A stretch of 64,000 nt of DNA from Epiperipatus broadwayi (taxonomy: Eukaryota > Onychophora > Udeonychophora > Euonychophora > Peripatidae). Made by a program: the position numbers and the translations under genes. Below, in pieces: positions 1 to 11,912 of this stretch. Every line of letters starts with the position of its first letter. The stretch's first letter is position 1. Where the stretch lies: the NCBI GenBank assembly GCA_028023455.1, contig JAQFVV010006306.1:4245001-4309000 (forward strand), written 5' to 3'. Below the pieces are notes generated by a model, which ran no database searches, was not told the DNA's origin, and saw only the letters and a program-made list of their open reading frames with translations.

Positions 1-1650
1 CTGTGGATTAAAAGACTATATATAATAGTTACTGTTATATTTATTATTTTAAATATATAAATAAGTAATACCTAAATAGGATATATAACAATATATTATT
101 TTAATATAAAATAAAAAAAACAATCTGTAATATTTTGTTACCGTCTAAGTGTTTTTGAATTATATTTTTTTAATTATATATAACAATCCTGACCAATGCG
201 ACTAGCTCTTTAGATGGTCAATTGCAGCTCTCATAAAACTTTTAAACTAAAATCATGATATAATTAATACTTGGGTGACATATTTTCATTTTATTTTGAA
301 ACCATATACGATTTATTTTTTTGTGATGATTGTTTTCATCTTCAACTTCTATGCTTTTATTGCAATCATTTCCAAGAAATATAATGCACTGTTCGAACTT
401 GTTTTCATTTGGGTTTCTTCAAATAGTGTCATATTCTTTATATATTTTAATTAAAATGTTACTGATTTGACTTTTGAACATCAATTTCTGTTATTTTGAA
501 TCATATAGATAATAATTTTTAATTTATATTCAGAAAAATAAAAAATTATTGCTCTAAAGTATATTCATTTTAAAAGAAGCTATTTGTAAACTGATATAAA
601 TTTTTGGAATAATGTAGTTTTGTGAATCATTAGTTTGTAAAATTAAAAATATTGAGAACTAATGGTAAATGAACATCTCATAGAACCTTCATTAATAAAT
701 CATAAACCAAATTTTAATGCTCTGGGGAATCAGATATAATCATATGTAAAGAATAAATATTTTTTGATTAATTTTATTCTCTTGATTTTTTGACAATTAA
801 TAAATCATATTAATAAAAAAAATTATAATCAAAAATATTTGCTTTGGTTAAATACATCAAAAATTTAATTGCGGCTCTTGATTACAGATATGCAGTTAGC
901 CACTCCTGATAAATCATTAAAAAAATTATAACAATATCACATGACATTCAAGTGTCTATTTGAAACTTACAGTAGGGGATTGGTTCTAGATTAGAATGAA
1001 AAAAAAATATGGTTCAAAAAAATAAAATCTAGATATGATTATAAATAAAGCTTTATTACTAATTTTCACAAAGTACATTAACATTGCAAATCCCTTTTTA
1101 AAAGTACCTGGGTTTATTACCATGTGTCAGTTATTTGGGACATCTCATGACATTTAATCACTATCAAAATAACTATAAATTAAATTAATTCAACAAATCA
1201 TAGCGAGATTTTTCCCTCGCATGAAATTATGTCATTAAATTAAACTGCTCAATGCAAAAATTTAATGAGTATATAAAATAAAAAACAATTTCTGGTGTAT
1301 TTGACAGTATTTTGAGATATTTCACATGAGCTTCAGTAGTGAACTTATCTGAGGCATTAAAAACAAAATACTGAAAAGCAATAATGCAAATTTTTCTAAA
1401 AAAATTTAAATTATTTATTATAAATGGATTGAATTTCCATTTTATGTGAGTTAATTAACCAAATACCAGAAAAATAAATCGGAACACTTTCCCTATTACA
1501 TAAATATCTCTGAACTTTATTAAATAATTTATTAATTATAATTTTGAAACAGTTTTTTTTTCTCTATAAAAACTTATAAAAATTATCATTTAGAAATCTA
1601 AATTAATACTTCATAATTCTGTAATGAATAATTTACTTCGCCAATTGATC
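1..1650. other. AT-rich DNA, no gene seen
   Basis: Very AT-rich sequence with many stops in all frames. I see no repeat shared with the rest of the window and no coding signal. Confidence 0.5.
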
Positions 1651-1651
1651 G

Positions 1652-2072
1652 TAATACTTATAATACATTTTAAACGTATATAGGTGAAATTAATAAAAAT
1701 TTTCACAAATAACATTTAGCTTAGTGCTTTCGGAGTATATTTACTCCATATTCATAGCCATTATTATGTGTAAACGTAATGAATGCAAATTTATACAAAT
1801 CATTATCCTGTCCATTTTTTAAATATTGTAAAGCAATAAAAGAAGAGTATTTCATTGTGAATGATCCAAATGTCATCAATCGAAAGGATGCCTGCTTTAC
1901 AATATCGGAAAAATGGACAGAATAATTCGCATAAATTTGCATTCATTACGTTTACACATAAAAATAACTATGAATATGGAGTAAACATACTCCGAAAGTG
2001 CTAAGCTAAACGTTGTGAAAATTTTTATTAACTTCACCTATATACGTTTAAAGCAAATTATAAGTATTAATA
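1652..2072. repeat. Foldback (hairpin) element, arms about 185 bp
   Basis: The left arm (about 1652-1838) and right arm (about 1888-2072) are inverted copies with scattered mismatches, separated by about 50 bp. Matching blocks include the outer CGTATATAGGTGAA, a central AGTGCTTTCGGAGTAT and an inner TGTCCATTTTT. A 73-codon minus-strand open frame here lies across the hairpin and is a by-product. No transposase is present, so this is a non-autonomous foldback or MITE-like element of unknown family. Confidence 0.8.
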
Positions 2073-2269
2073 CACATATGGAGAAAAACTGCATATTAAT
2101 ATGTGCAGATAAAAAATTCATTCATCAATAATGAAGATTAAAATACTAGATATCATAAAGATTTATGCTACAAAAATTCAAATTTCCGATGATTATTATG
2201 AAGTATTTTTGATTATTAGGCTAAAATAATTAACTAATAATATATTGTATTATTATAATTGGTTAATAT

Positions 2270-2722
2270 GTCAACAATTTACATTTAAAAGATGATTATC
2301 TTGACAACAGATAGGAATTGTATCAATCTTTAATGAAGCTTATTAGACTATAAATACAGATTTTCCACCTTAATTATTAAAACGTTATCTTGACAATAGA
2401 TTGAAATTGCTGATTGTTATTGATAGGGTCTTAAGTGTTGACTCAAAGGAATTCACATTTATAAACCTATCTAGCCTTGAACACTATTAACTTTATAATT
2501 TAAGTAATATATTGTGGGAGTGCAGTTAGAATTTTATAATTGACTATTTGTTACTCTGCATTTAGAACAGGTTATATTTACCTGTTTAATGAGGTTTATT
2601 TAAATTTCTTTCTATCAATAATATCATTCTCTGCAGTCAAGTTGCAATCTTAAGTGTCTATATAAGCCTATTAATACCATAAATAAAGGTTTTCTACCTT
2701 TATTGTTAAAAGGAGATTATAT
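2270..2722 (-). repeat. Dispersed repeat R365, slightly more than one unit
   Basis: This is the reverse complement of the repeat at 35470-36035. Both contain blocks such as CTTGACAACAG, a CACCTTTATTGTTAAA-like segment and a 'cctgtttaatgaggttt' segment. The start (2285-2400) resembles the end (2640-2722), so the copy spans more than one ~365 bp unit in head-to-tail phase. No open frame or hammerhead core was found in it. Confidence 0.7.
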
Positions 2723-2925
2723 ATGATACCATTTCCAACTTTCTTATACACTTAACAATACTATTTTTTTACATCAAAACTTCACTCATACAATTTCGAC
2801 TGTCCTGCAGTCATCATCAGAGCTACAATAGGATGACTGCAGGACAGTCGAAACTGTTAAGAATAAAGCTTTGGTATAAAAAATAGTACTGTTAAGTGTA
2901 TAAGAAAGTTGGAAATGGTGTCATA
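2722..2925. repeat. Foldback element, hammerhead family H3
   Basis: The arms 2722-2814 and 2832-2925 are inverted copies with a short loop. Each arm carries a strong hairpin (GACTGCAGGACAGTC) followed by GAAA. The minus-strand arm keeps CUGAUGA before the hairpin; the plus-strand arm has lost it. A relative with a clear target-site duplication lies at 49901-50154. Confidence 0.8.
2791..2826 (-). ncRNA. Hammerhead-like motif, family H3
   Basis: Read on the minus strand: CUGAUGA (2820-2814), one extra U, stem II GACUG/CAGUC, then GAAA (2797-2794). Stem III and the cleavage site are unclear in this copy, and stem I is weak. The core spacing fits a hammerhead, but activity is doubtful. Confidence 0.4.
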
Positions 2926-2929
2926 TGTA

Positions 2930-5555
2930 AATATAGAAATCAATACATAAAGAAAGAAGGAAGAAGAAGAAAATTGTAAAAGATTACCTTGACAAAAAAT
3001 GATAGTAATTATCAATAAATCCAAAAAGATATCCATCTCCACATAATAAATAGTAATAAAATGAAAATGCATAAACAATTTTAAATCCACAAAACAGGAA
3101 GTGAAGGGAGGGGGCAAGCAACAACACTCATTTAAAGAAATGTAAGTAGGCTTGATTATCACTATTCAGCAAAAGCAAACATAATTCAATAACAAATTGA
3201 ATTAGAAAATAAAGCATATACAAAATTTTAAATCTAGAAAACAGGGAAAATTATTTATGTTAATAAAAAAAAACAAAAAAACATCAAAAATGTTCAATTT
3301 CTACCCAGCATTGTTGGATGATGCTATATCATTAGAATCCATGATGTGATACATTCTAATGAATCATCAGCTAACAAAAATTTAAGGATGAGGGGTTTCT
3401 ACCATTCACAATCATCAGAAATATTGATATACTTTTTTTGTGCATAATGTTTTCAATCCAGACTTATTCCTTTCTCAAAATAAATTATTTTATTTTCATA
3501 TTTTTTAAGGTATTATTTCTTATTCAATCATTATCCATTAAGAAAATATGTTAGTTTCATGTTTATTTTCTAAATAGATATTTTCATGTTTTTAACATAT
3601 TTTTTGGTTTTTGATTTTTTTTTAAAAAAATTAACTGATTATCTTATTCTCGTATAATTTAGTATGTTTGCGAAAGTTCTACAAAAGAATAGAATATACA
3701 TGCATTGAGCATTACACAACTTTTCTTGATTCTTTTATATATAAACATATTAATATTTTTTTTTTCCATTATGTAACATAATCCAAATTATTTAAATCTA
3801 TTTCTCATTAGTTTTTATCTCTGAAAACATTTCTAATATTAACTTCATGACAAATTAGAATACATCTATCAATAATTCTTAAGGTAATAACCGTATTACG
3901 ATAACAAATTAATAATCAAAAAAGCAAGTCATATATAATGTGACATTGCTTTTATAAACTTGTATTTACAAAAATGTAATACAGAAGGCGAACCAATAGC
4001 TCAAACAAGCTCTTAATTGATGTGTGGTAAGAGAAAACATTTATAATCTCTATCTGGATAGGGATTTTAAATGTTTTCTCTTACCGCACTAATCAATTAA
4101 TAACAAATTAAATAATAAATTTGTATTACTGAGTTCAAAAAAATTTATCTCTAACAAAAAAAGAGAATAAACATATTTCCTTTCATTTCTTATCTTATAA
4201 AAAGACCATTTGATTTAGTGAACAAAATGTTAATCAGAAACTGTATTCAGTCTGAAATTTTATTTTTCAATTGTTGCATAAGAATGGTGTAATGAAAATT
4301 ACACTACAGAAATATTATTCATTATCGGTTATATCTTTTATCTAATAAATGGCTAAAAAAAAGTATTACTTTAATTGTTTTGTTTCTAAACTATACGCTC
4401 CTTATCGAGATAGGATATAATTATATTAAGTTTGTAATAAGTTAGAAAATAATTACAGCAGTTTGTTTTCAAATTAATTAAATATTGATATGAGAAATTA
4501 CATACAAAGTCTGACAATGTATAAATAACTCTACATGGTTTCAATGTCTCACAGCTATGTTTACGTTGACATAAGGCAGTGTCTTGCTGAATGGTATTCA
4601 TTATTGTTGTTGGGTGCTTTTGTGTGCCATTGCAAGAATGTCAGAGCTTGAATTAGAAAACAAAAACAAATAAAATTTATTGTTAAACTTGACAAGAGTA
4701 GAAGTAAAATCACAACATGTTCGTGCAAGTTTCTGACATGAAAAATATAACAGGTTATTAATGGATTAAATATTTTTTCTGGAAGAGAAAATGTCATTGA
4801 TTGAAAGACGTCAGGGCAGCCAGTAACGAGCAGAATTAACGAAAGCACACATGGCACTGTCTGTGAGAGAAGTTTTAGTCATTAAACAAAAAACTGTACT
4901 GGAACCCTCTTCCTAGTCATTTGACCTGAACCCCAATGACTTTTTTCTTTACCAGAAGATAAAGAAAATATTGAAAGATATTTTGATCGCATTCAGGATA
5001 TCGAGAGTGTTGTGATAACAACTCTAATAGTCATTATAAAAAGTTTCAAAATTGCTTTAAAGGGGAGACTAGCTTCCAAAGAGGAATACTTCAAAAGTAA
5101 CCATAGTAATAATTAGCAATGAGGTATGTAGTACTTTTTGTAAAATGAGCTCACAAAGTTAATTGTCAGATCTTGTATACAAGTTTTTTATTTTTTATCA
5201 ATTTTTATAAAATAATGTTTTAAGAAGATAGTTTTTTTGTAATGTTAATAATTTCAGTCTTCATTTTTAAAAAAAGAATAAAAAGAGAAAATTAACTTTT
5301 TGAGAAATATAACAGTTTAGTATATATATTCGTATATTTTATAGGTTTTTTGGTATATGCTTGTTTTATTTTACATTTCAAATAATTGTTTCAATAGTAC
5401 TGGTAACAATTTTAGAAAATAATCTAAGCTTAGTAGATATTTTTAAAGTTTTTTATGTTTATAAAATTTAACATAGTAAAAACCAAGTTTTTTTAAAAAA
5501 AGAAAACGATATGATGACATGATAAAGATAGAAATAAAGAGATTATATCTATATA
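2930..5555. other. AT-rich DNA with one small hairpin, no gene seen
   Basis: No coding signal. The one clear structure is an imperfect inverted repeat at 4012-4105, with arms around GGTAAGAGAAAACATTTA and a ~25 bp loop. A segment near 4290-4330 resembles 41800-41840 and is probably part of a dispersed repeat. Confidence 0.5.
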
Positions 5556-5557
5556 GA

Positions 5558-6135
5558 GAGAGATAACTTTATCTTTTAACATTGGCAGGAAACCATCAAT
5601 TATTAATTTTCTCTATTAATCTGTATAATAACTCTATTGTTTTAGGTTTTAGTGATGTTAAAAGAAACGTTTACTTCAAACCCAAGATGTTATATATAAG
5701 GATTCAAACCCGGAAAGCTATTTTTTATAGGTATGAGAATCAAAAAACTAGTTTCTTCATTGACATTCTGAAAATATTAATTAATCCATCCATGGATATA
5801 ATCTTTTTATTTCTATTCTTTCTTAATTTAAAAATCCATGAAAATATTTAATTCAACATATACAGGTCTGTGGAAAAAATTAATTATTTACGGAGTGTCA
5901 TTGTCATATCTATAAAAAATAGCTTCCTGAGTTTAAGTCCTTATAAGAACTTGGGTTTGAAATATGATTAATACAAAAGCTGGAAAGTCAATTAGTAATT
6001 GATGGTTTCCTAGCAACATCAAAAAATAAAGTTATTTCCATTTACATGGATATAATCTCTTTTAATTCTATGTATTAATGTAAAAATCTATGAAAATATT
6101 TAATTCACTATATGTAGCTCCCTGGAAATAAAATT
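5558..6135. repeat. Composite inverted and direct repeat element
   Basis: The outer inverted pair is around GAAACCATCAATTA (about 5590) and TAATTGATGGTTTCC (about 5995). The inner inverted pair is 5675-5732 versus 5900-5965, including TTCAAACCCAAG. A direct repeat of about 85 bp (5790-5875 and 6046-6130) starts CATGGATATAATCT. The layout suggests a hairpin transposon nested in or duplicated with its flank. The 89-codon plus-strand open frame here (5582-5851) has no recognisable protein feature. Confidence 0.65.
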
Positions 6136-6139
6136 TAAG

Positions 6140-7845
6140 AATTATAACCAAACTAAATAATATTTAACTTGAGATTAATATCAATCTATCTAATGACCTA
6201 AAGAAATACATTTAAAAGTTGCTATATCATATATTAAAAAATTACATTACTTATTTTTTGAATAAATATTAAATCCCTGAACTGATCAAAATTTCTACTT
6301 TATTAGATAACAATGCCTATCTTGTCATTGGTTTTTTTTTTTGGTTTGCATTCAAAGAAGTTATGATTTTAAATTAGACATCAAGAAAGCTATTACTGCA
6401 TATTTGTTATTCATAAAATCTACTCTCATACTATAAACCATTTCTTTGAGTTAAAGCAAAAAAAAAAAATCAATGGTCTGGAATTTCAGTTTGACATTGA
6501 TTTTTAATAATTTTTTAACCAAAAATGAATTTATGATCAATGACTAAATTCTAAACCCAAATGTATATGCTATATTGTTTACTTCTGTAAATACCCACAC
6601 ACACAATGTATACAAACTAACAAAGCATCACAATTAAAAATTGTATAAGCTAGGCAGTTAAATATAATTTGTCTCGTTCGTTCTTAAAATAAAAAATTAA
6701 AACTATTAATTAGTTTTAAGTTATATAATTAAAAAAAGAAAGATGAATATTTATTATTCTCATCAGAAAATGATTCATCAGTTGCAAAGCCTTGATTCAG
6801 CAATTAAATATAGAAAAATATAAAAATAATAATAACTTCAGGGGAAAGAAACATTGAGCTTAACAGAGAAATATTTAATTCAAAATTTAGGATGGTAAGA
6901 ATTATAATTTTCTCAATATAGCATATCTTTAATTTCAATAAATATAATTGTTATAATTAATAGGCAACAATAATCAATAATTCAAAAATAATAATACTGT
7001 GATAATAAATAGGTTACAAGGTCAATAAACGTTTTAATATATTATATAAAAAATACTAAACATATCTATATATGCAATCATACAGTTATGAATATGAAGG
7101 TATGTACCGTATATTATGCCGTTAAAAAACCGTTTGATGTATAGACAAGGTTTACGGGTTTGCGTGTGGATAGATATTTTTACGTTTTTTTATCAAACTG
7201 CCAATTTTATTTTCGATGGAGATTTAAAAAGTAAATTAATAAACATTTGCATTCAAAATTAAAAATATATTATGAATTTCAACTAAAGTTTTCATTTACT
7301 TAAGTTTCTCAGCGATTAAAAAAAAATAATTAATGAAAGACTTAAATCTCTGTTTTATTTTATTTACATGCAACTAATAAAATAATCAAAAGCTTAAATT
7401 ATTGAACTAGGGCCAGACCTCAGGCCTTAGCAACTACACGTCTTCAGACATTTGATAACACAGCATGCCAAGTTTCAATTGATACATCCCAAAGACCAGT
7501 ATTATTTTATATTAGCATAAAATTAAAGCGCTTCTAACAACATATTTACAAAAAAAATAATTAGTTTGTAATTTCATAATAGAATAAAATTTACGGTTTA
7601 AATGACCTTTATACATACATATTTTTTCTGATAAATGAATCTAAGTATCTCCAACGTTACCAGCATCTTTTCCACATGCAAGCATTGATGTTGCTAACGT
7701 TATCATCAAACATGCATTGAGAAAAAAATATATAAATAATTTTTAAAACATCGTAAATATCGTTCCACTTATTTTTATTTCGATGAAGAAAGGTATCCAT
7801 TTTTAACGCGTATTTTCATAACATAAATTTAAAAAATAAGGTGTT
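6140..7845. other. AT-rich DNA, nothing recognised
   Basis: No coding signal, tRNA or repeat shared with the rest of the window was seen. Confidence 0.4.
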
Positions 7846-7848
7846 TCA

Positions 7849-7950
7849 ACTTACCTTAGCGTTCTGATGCGGTAAAGATCGCCATTTTCAGCAACAGACA
7901 GAATCTGTACTGCGCAGCGGTAGTGTTTCTGACATCTAGCGGTAGGATCT
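7849..7950 (-). promoter_or_regulatory. Candidate promoter and first exon with splice donor
   Basis: This stretch is clearly less AT-rich than its surroundings. On the minus strand it has a palindromic CTGCGCAG (7910-7917) of the kind seen in NRF1-type promoter elements, then a short frame starting AAAATGGCGATC (ATG at 7885) that stops after nine codons, directly before a near-perfect splice donor (CTAAG/GTAAGT, junction at 7855/7854). A GACATCTAGCGG block lies upstream. Together these suggest the 5' untranslated exon of a gene running towards lower coordinates. No downstream exon was identified, so this remains a candidate. Confidence 0.35.
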
Positions 7951-7954
7951 ATGT

Positions 7955-8500
7955 TTTACGCAAAATTTTCAGAAAGTTATATTTATTCTTTCTATACTTT
8001 AAATATTGAGGGGAAAGTACTTATATTGCAATACAAAATTTGAGCAAATGTTTGTTTATTTCAGGAAGGTGGGAGGGGTATGTGTCTTTTTATATATTTC
8101 TATATGTAAAATCTGAAAATAACTTGTATAAATATTTCTACTATAATACCAAAATTTATAAGTCTAGTATGTATAGTTTATACTGCATATTTAACAAATT
8201 AAAATAATTCCTATGTAGGTAAGGATAGATGGATTTACTTTTGAGAGGACGCACACAGGCATAGATGTTTGTGCATCAGTGCAAATACGAAAGTTAATTG
8301 CACACAGAAAATTTTGCGAAATTAAATTCATTTAAAAATATTAATGTATATGTGAAAACTAATATGCAGAACTCATTTATAACATGTTTATAATATATGA
8401 GAGTTATATTATTACTCGTGAAAATTAAATACTTTCAGATGTCTTTATTAATATATTTAAATAGTCACATGACAACAATTCCCCATGCTTACACAAGCTG
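7955..8500. other. AT-rich DNA, no gene seen
   Basis: No coding or repeat signal recognised. Confidence 0.4.
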
Positions 8501-8504
8501 TTAT

Positions 8505-9552
8505 ATTAGGTGAGATGAGATGCACTGTGACTTCTCCTTTATCGGAGTCAGGAATCGCCAGCTACCGTGCCCAGACCTGTTAGCCACTTTAATATCTTCC
8601 CTTGCCAATCCCCACCCTAAGTTTTTCCGATGTTCTTTTCTATCTTGATCCATCCCATTTCTGCAACATAATCTTTGGCAACTCCATGGCCTATATCTAA
8701 ATCCCCAGGTGAAATGATGATGAGATGTACTGTGACTTCCTTTTTTTTGGAGTCAACAATCTCTCAGATATCATGCCTGAGAAACCTGTTAGCCACTTTA
8801 CCTTTTTTCCATTCCCCACCCTAAGGTCTTTTCATATTCTTCTCTATTCTGCTTCATCCCATTTTCACAACATAATCTTCGTCAACTCCATGGCCTGTAT
8901 ATCAAATCTCCATTTTCTAAACCCAGCATAAAAACCAAGAATCCATTTTCAGTATAATCACTTTGTTTATATTTATTTTTCCACAATTTCATTATTTATA
9001 CCATTTCTGCTTGCAGGCATTTACATTCAGTTAAAAGATGCCTAATATTTTCTATGCATTCTTTACATAACTTGCAGACTAAATCACCCATATGTTTCCA
9101 TTTATATGTATATTCCTTTGTTACTAATGATCCTGTTCGAGCCTTAAATAGTAAACTACCCCCCTTGCTATTATCATAAATTAACTGGCATCCAATATTC
9201 TATTTACTTCTATATATATATTTAAACCTTTTTACTCTCCATACTAATTCCCCATCTCTCCAACTCCCTATTTTTTATTAATGCATCTATTCTTCTGTAC
9301 CATTCCTTGCAACTATAATACTCAACAATTCTCCTAACACAATCATCCCACCTTTTGTATAAGTATACTGACATAAATTCTTTATCCAAATCTGCATACC
9401 ACTACCTTTCACAACCATGTTGTTGTCTGCCCTTTACTCATAATCCAATTAAATACTATTTTGGCTACTCTCTTATTATCCCTAAACTATAATTACTAAA
9501 TATTTTCATTTTGCTTTTTGATTGTCTCATAAAAACTCGACCACCCATTAAT
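8505..9552 (-). mobile_element. LINE-2, 3' portion, with duplicated tail
   Basis: Read on the minus strand this matches 62030-62840 of the LINE-2 copy at 59.9-62.9 kb: the region encoding the Cys/His-rich C-terminus and then the 3' tail. The tail occurs twice in tandem (about 8712-8930 and 8510-8705), each with the 'cacagtgcatctcatc' end. The element is 5' truncated and its frame is broken many times, so it is dead. The opposite-strand open frame at 8725-8931 is a shadow. Confidence 0.75.
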
Positions 9553-9555
9553 GTG

Positions 9556-9968
9556 TTAATAAAGAGGTGTTAGATTACTTAGAAAAACTACTGCATAGTA
9601 AATCGAAAGATTTCACGCTGTATGTTTACAATTTGAACTCAGTCAATTAAGTGTGATGATATTTAAGATTCACGCTCTCAGATATAAGTACTTTGGACTG
9701 GCTTGGATATATAGAAAGACAATTAAAGAAGAGAGTGGGAACCACTCTTTTCTTGTTAAATTCTCTGTCCCAGTGCTTAAGATCTGATTGGTTACTAATA
9801 GTCACAAGCGCTTGAGAAGTTTGCACTCTCAATTTAAAAAGTACAAAGAGAAAGTAGGAAGACATGCATTAGATGCAAAGGTGTGGGCAACAAAGGAGGC
9901 AATTCAAGGAGAAATGGGATGGTCAAGTTTTTATGAGACATGCAAAATGAAAATGTTTGGTAGGTTAC
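9556..9968 (+). mobile_element. LINE-2 fragment in opposite orientation
   Basis: 9556-9590 and 9839-9968 match LINE-2 at about 61925-62090, for example the peptide KEAIQGEMGWSSFY. About 250 bp between the two blocks is absent from the other copy. It lies head-to-head with the minus-strand fragment that ends at 9552, so this part of the element has been inverted or inserted twice. Confidence 0.7.
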
Positions 9969-10454
9969 AGGGCAATCATCTGAAATCCGGGCATGGCCGC
10001 TTGATGGCGTTGATACTATACAAAATCAATCAAATGTAACGTTACCGGGCCGCAACTTTTTTTTATATAACATGATTTTTTTTTTGATTAAACAAATTTT
10101 TATTTCATTTATAACATGATGTTTTTTTTATTAAATAAATTTTATATTCATTTTTGTTTTGTTTTTTTAACCTGACATTTTTCTTTATTCAACAAATTTT
10201 GGTAATTTCTTTTTTTTTTTTTTTGTAATTTGTATTTTTGATGGATTTGTATTGCCTTGGGCATTTTGTTTTGGGAATTTCGGCCAATTTTGTATAGAAA
10301 TTTATCACTTGCAAGCTTCGGGCCAGTTGTTGATGATGGTGCAGCGCCATCAACTGGTGATAGTACGGTTTCTCCACAACTACCAATTTAACTTTGAGTT
10401 TATATTTCTGATTTTAAAACTTTTGACTGTTTCACCACGAAAAAACTTGTTTTA

Positions 10455-11190
10455 ACCGCGCCGAAAAAATATAATACAATTATTTGGGACTTGTTTCGAA
10501 TTTTTTCTACCTTTTTTTTTTTTTTTTGGTTGACTAAATTGTTTTTTTTTCTTCTTATTAAATCAAAAGTAACTTTTGTGTTTTTGGGGGGGTAAAAAAT
10601 TGTTTTGAAACCTCCACCCTCGGATAAATAATTGTAACAAAAAGTCAATAATTTTTTTTTAAACAACTTTTTTCCACTTTTTACTTTTATTTATATTTCG
10701 TTTGAATTAGCCTTTTTTTTTTTGCCTTCTACAATAAACAGCTTTTTTGGGGGTTTTCATACTTTGTTGTTATTAATAAAAAGTAAACACAAATTGTAAT
10801 TTATTTTAACCCCACTTGTTTTAACCCTGGCTGAAAAAATATAATACAATTATTTGGGAATTGTTTCGAATTTTTTCTACCCTTTTTTTTTTTTTTTTGG
10901 TTGACTAAATTGTTTTTTTTTCTTCTTATTAAATCAAAAGTAACTTTTGTGTTTTTGGGGGGTAAAAAATTGTTTTGAAACCCCCACCCTCGGATAAATA
11001 ATTGTAACAAAAAGTCAATAATTTTTTTGTTTCAACAACTTTTTCTCACTTTTTACTTTTATTTATATTTCGTTTGAATTACCCTTTTTTTTTTGGCTTC
11101 TACAATAAACTGCTTTTTGGAGAGGTTTCATACTTTGTTATTATTAACAAAAAGTAAACAAAAATAGTAATTTATTTTAACCCCGCTGAA
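10455..11190. repeat. Tandem duplication, unit about 355-370 bp
   Basis: GAAAAAATATAATAC-like starts recur at 10463, 10833 and (partial) 11188. Each unit holds a poly-T run, TTGACTAAATTG, a G6-7 tract and ACCCTCGGATAAATAATTG. The similar minus-strand open frames at 10400-10666 and 10801-11010 are read-throughs of this repeat, not genes. Confidence 0.85.
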
Positions 11191-11725
11191 AAAAGATAAT
11201 CCAAATACTTGTCAATTTCTAATGAAATAAAAAAAAAATACACAAACTTTGGACTTTTTGAACTTATTTTTATTTATTGCTGTAAGAAAAACTCTGGTAT
11301 TTGGGAGGACATTATGTGCCTAAAAAAAGAACACAGTCTCACTTTCTGTACTCGGAAATTCTGAAAAGTTTAAAAATTACACGTTCTTCTCAAACATTTT
11401 ATTGGTCTTGTATATTTTCCATGCTGAAACGTGACTTAGCGTGTGAGTTTTGTTGAAGCGTGTTCGAACATATCCTTTGCCAATTTTTTACATATTAACA
11501 TTTTTTTAGGGAAGGATGGGGACCATATGACAATTATTAGTATTAAACCATTAAGCATATAAACAATTATTAGTAATTAACAACATTATTTAAATATAAA
11601 TGACATTACTCTATTATGGAGATTTGAAAAGTTGTACTGACTTGCAATCAGCTATGAATAGAACAAATACGCGTAAATAGTTTCGAAGCACAAAACAGGC
11701 CATAATATTTTTGTGCAATGTCATG

Positions 11726-11822
11726 TAAAGTGGCCTGAAATGGGTTAATACAATATAAATGTTGTATTAGCCATAAAGCGGGCTGAAATGGGTTAATACA
11801 ATATAAATGTTGTATTAGCCAT
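11726..11822. repeat. Two 48 bp tandem copies with internal palindrome
   Basis: Two near-identical 48 bp copies. Each contains TAATACAATATAAATGTTG followed by TATTA, itself a hairpin. Confidence 0.85.
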
Positions 11823-11912
11823 AAGGCCGGCCGCAGAAACAGCATTTTTATGTACTTTGACATATAAACAATGCCATCAAGCGGCCGTGCCCAGATTTCA
11901 GACGATTACCAT

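Larger units (their letters stand above)
9970..11912. mobile_element. Unclassified element with ~41 bp inverted ends and homopolymer runs
   Basis: The ends (about 9970-10010 and 11870-11910) are inverted copies containing CATGGCCGCTTGATGGC-like sequence, unusually GC-rich for this window. Inside are long T runs, TTTTGGGGGG tracts, a ~365 bp tandem duplication and a 48 bp tandem duplication. There is no credible transposase. It is bounded on both sides by LINE-2 pieces. It could be a non-autonomous DNA transposon, or a composite. Confidence 0.5.

Noticed and set aside
2270-2722. Hammerhead in R365
   Set aside because: Neither strand has CUGANGA followed by a hairpin and GAAA.
10400-11010. Two similar Lys/Asn-rich minus-strand frames as a duplicated gene
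   Set aside because: They translate poly-T and G-run units of a tandem repeat.
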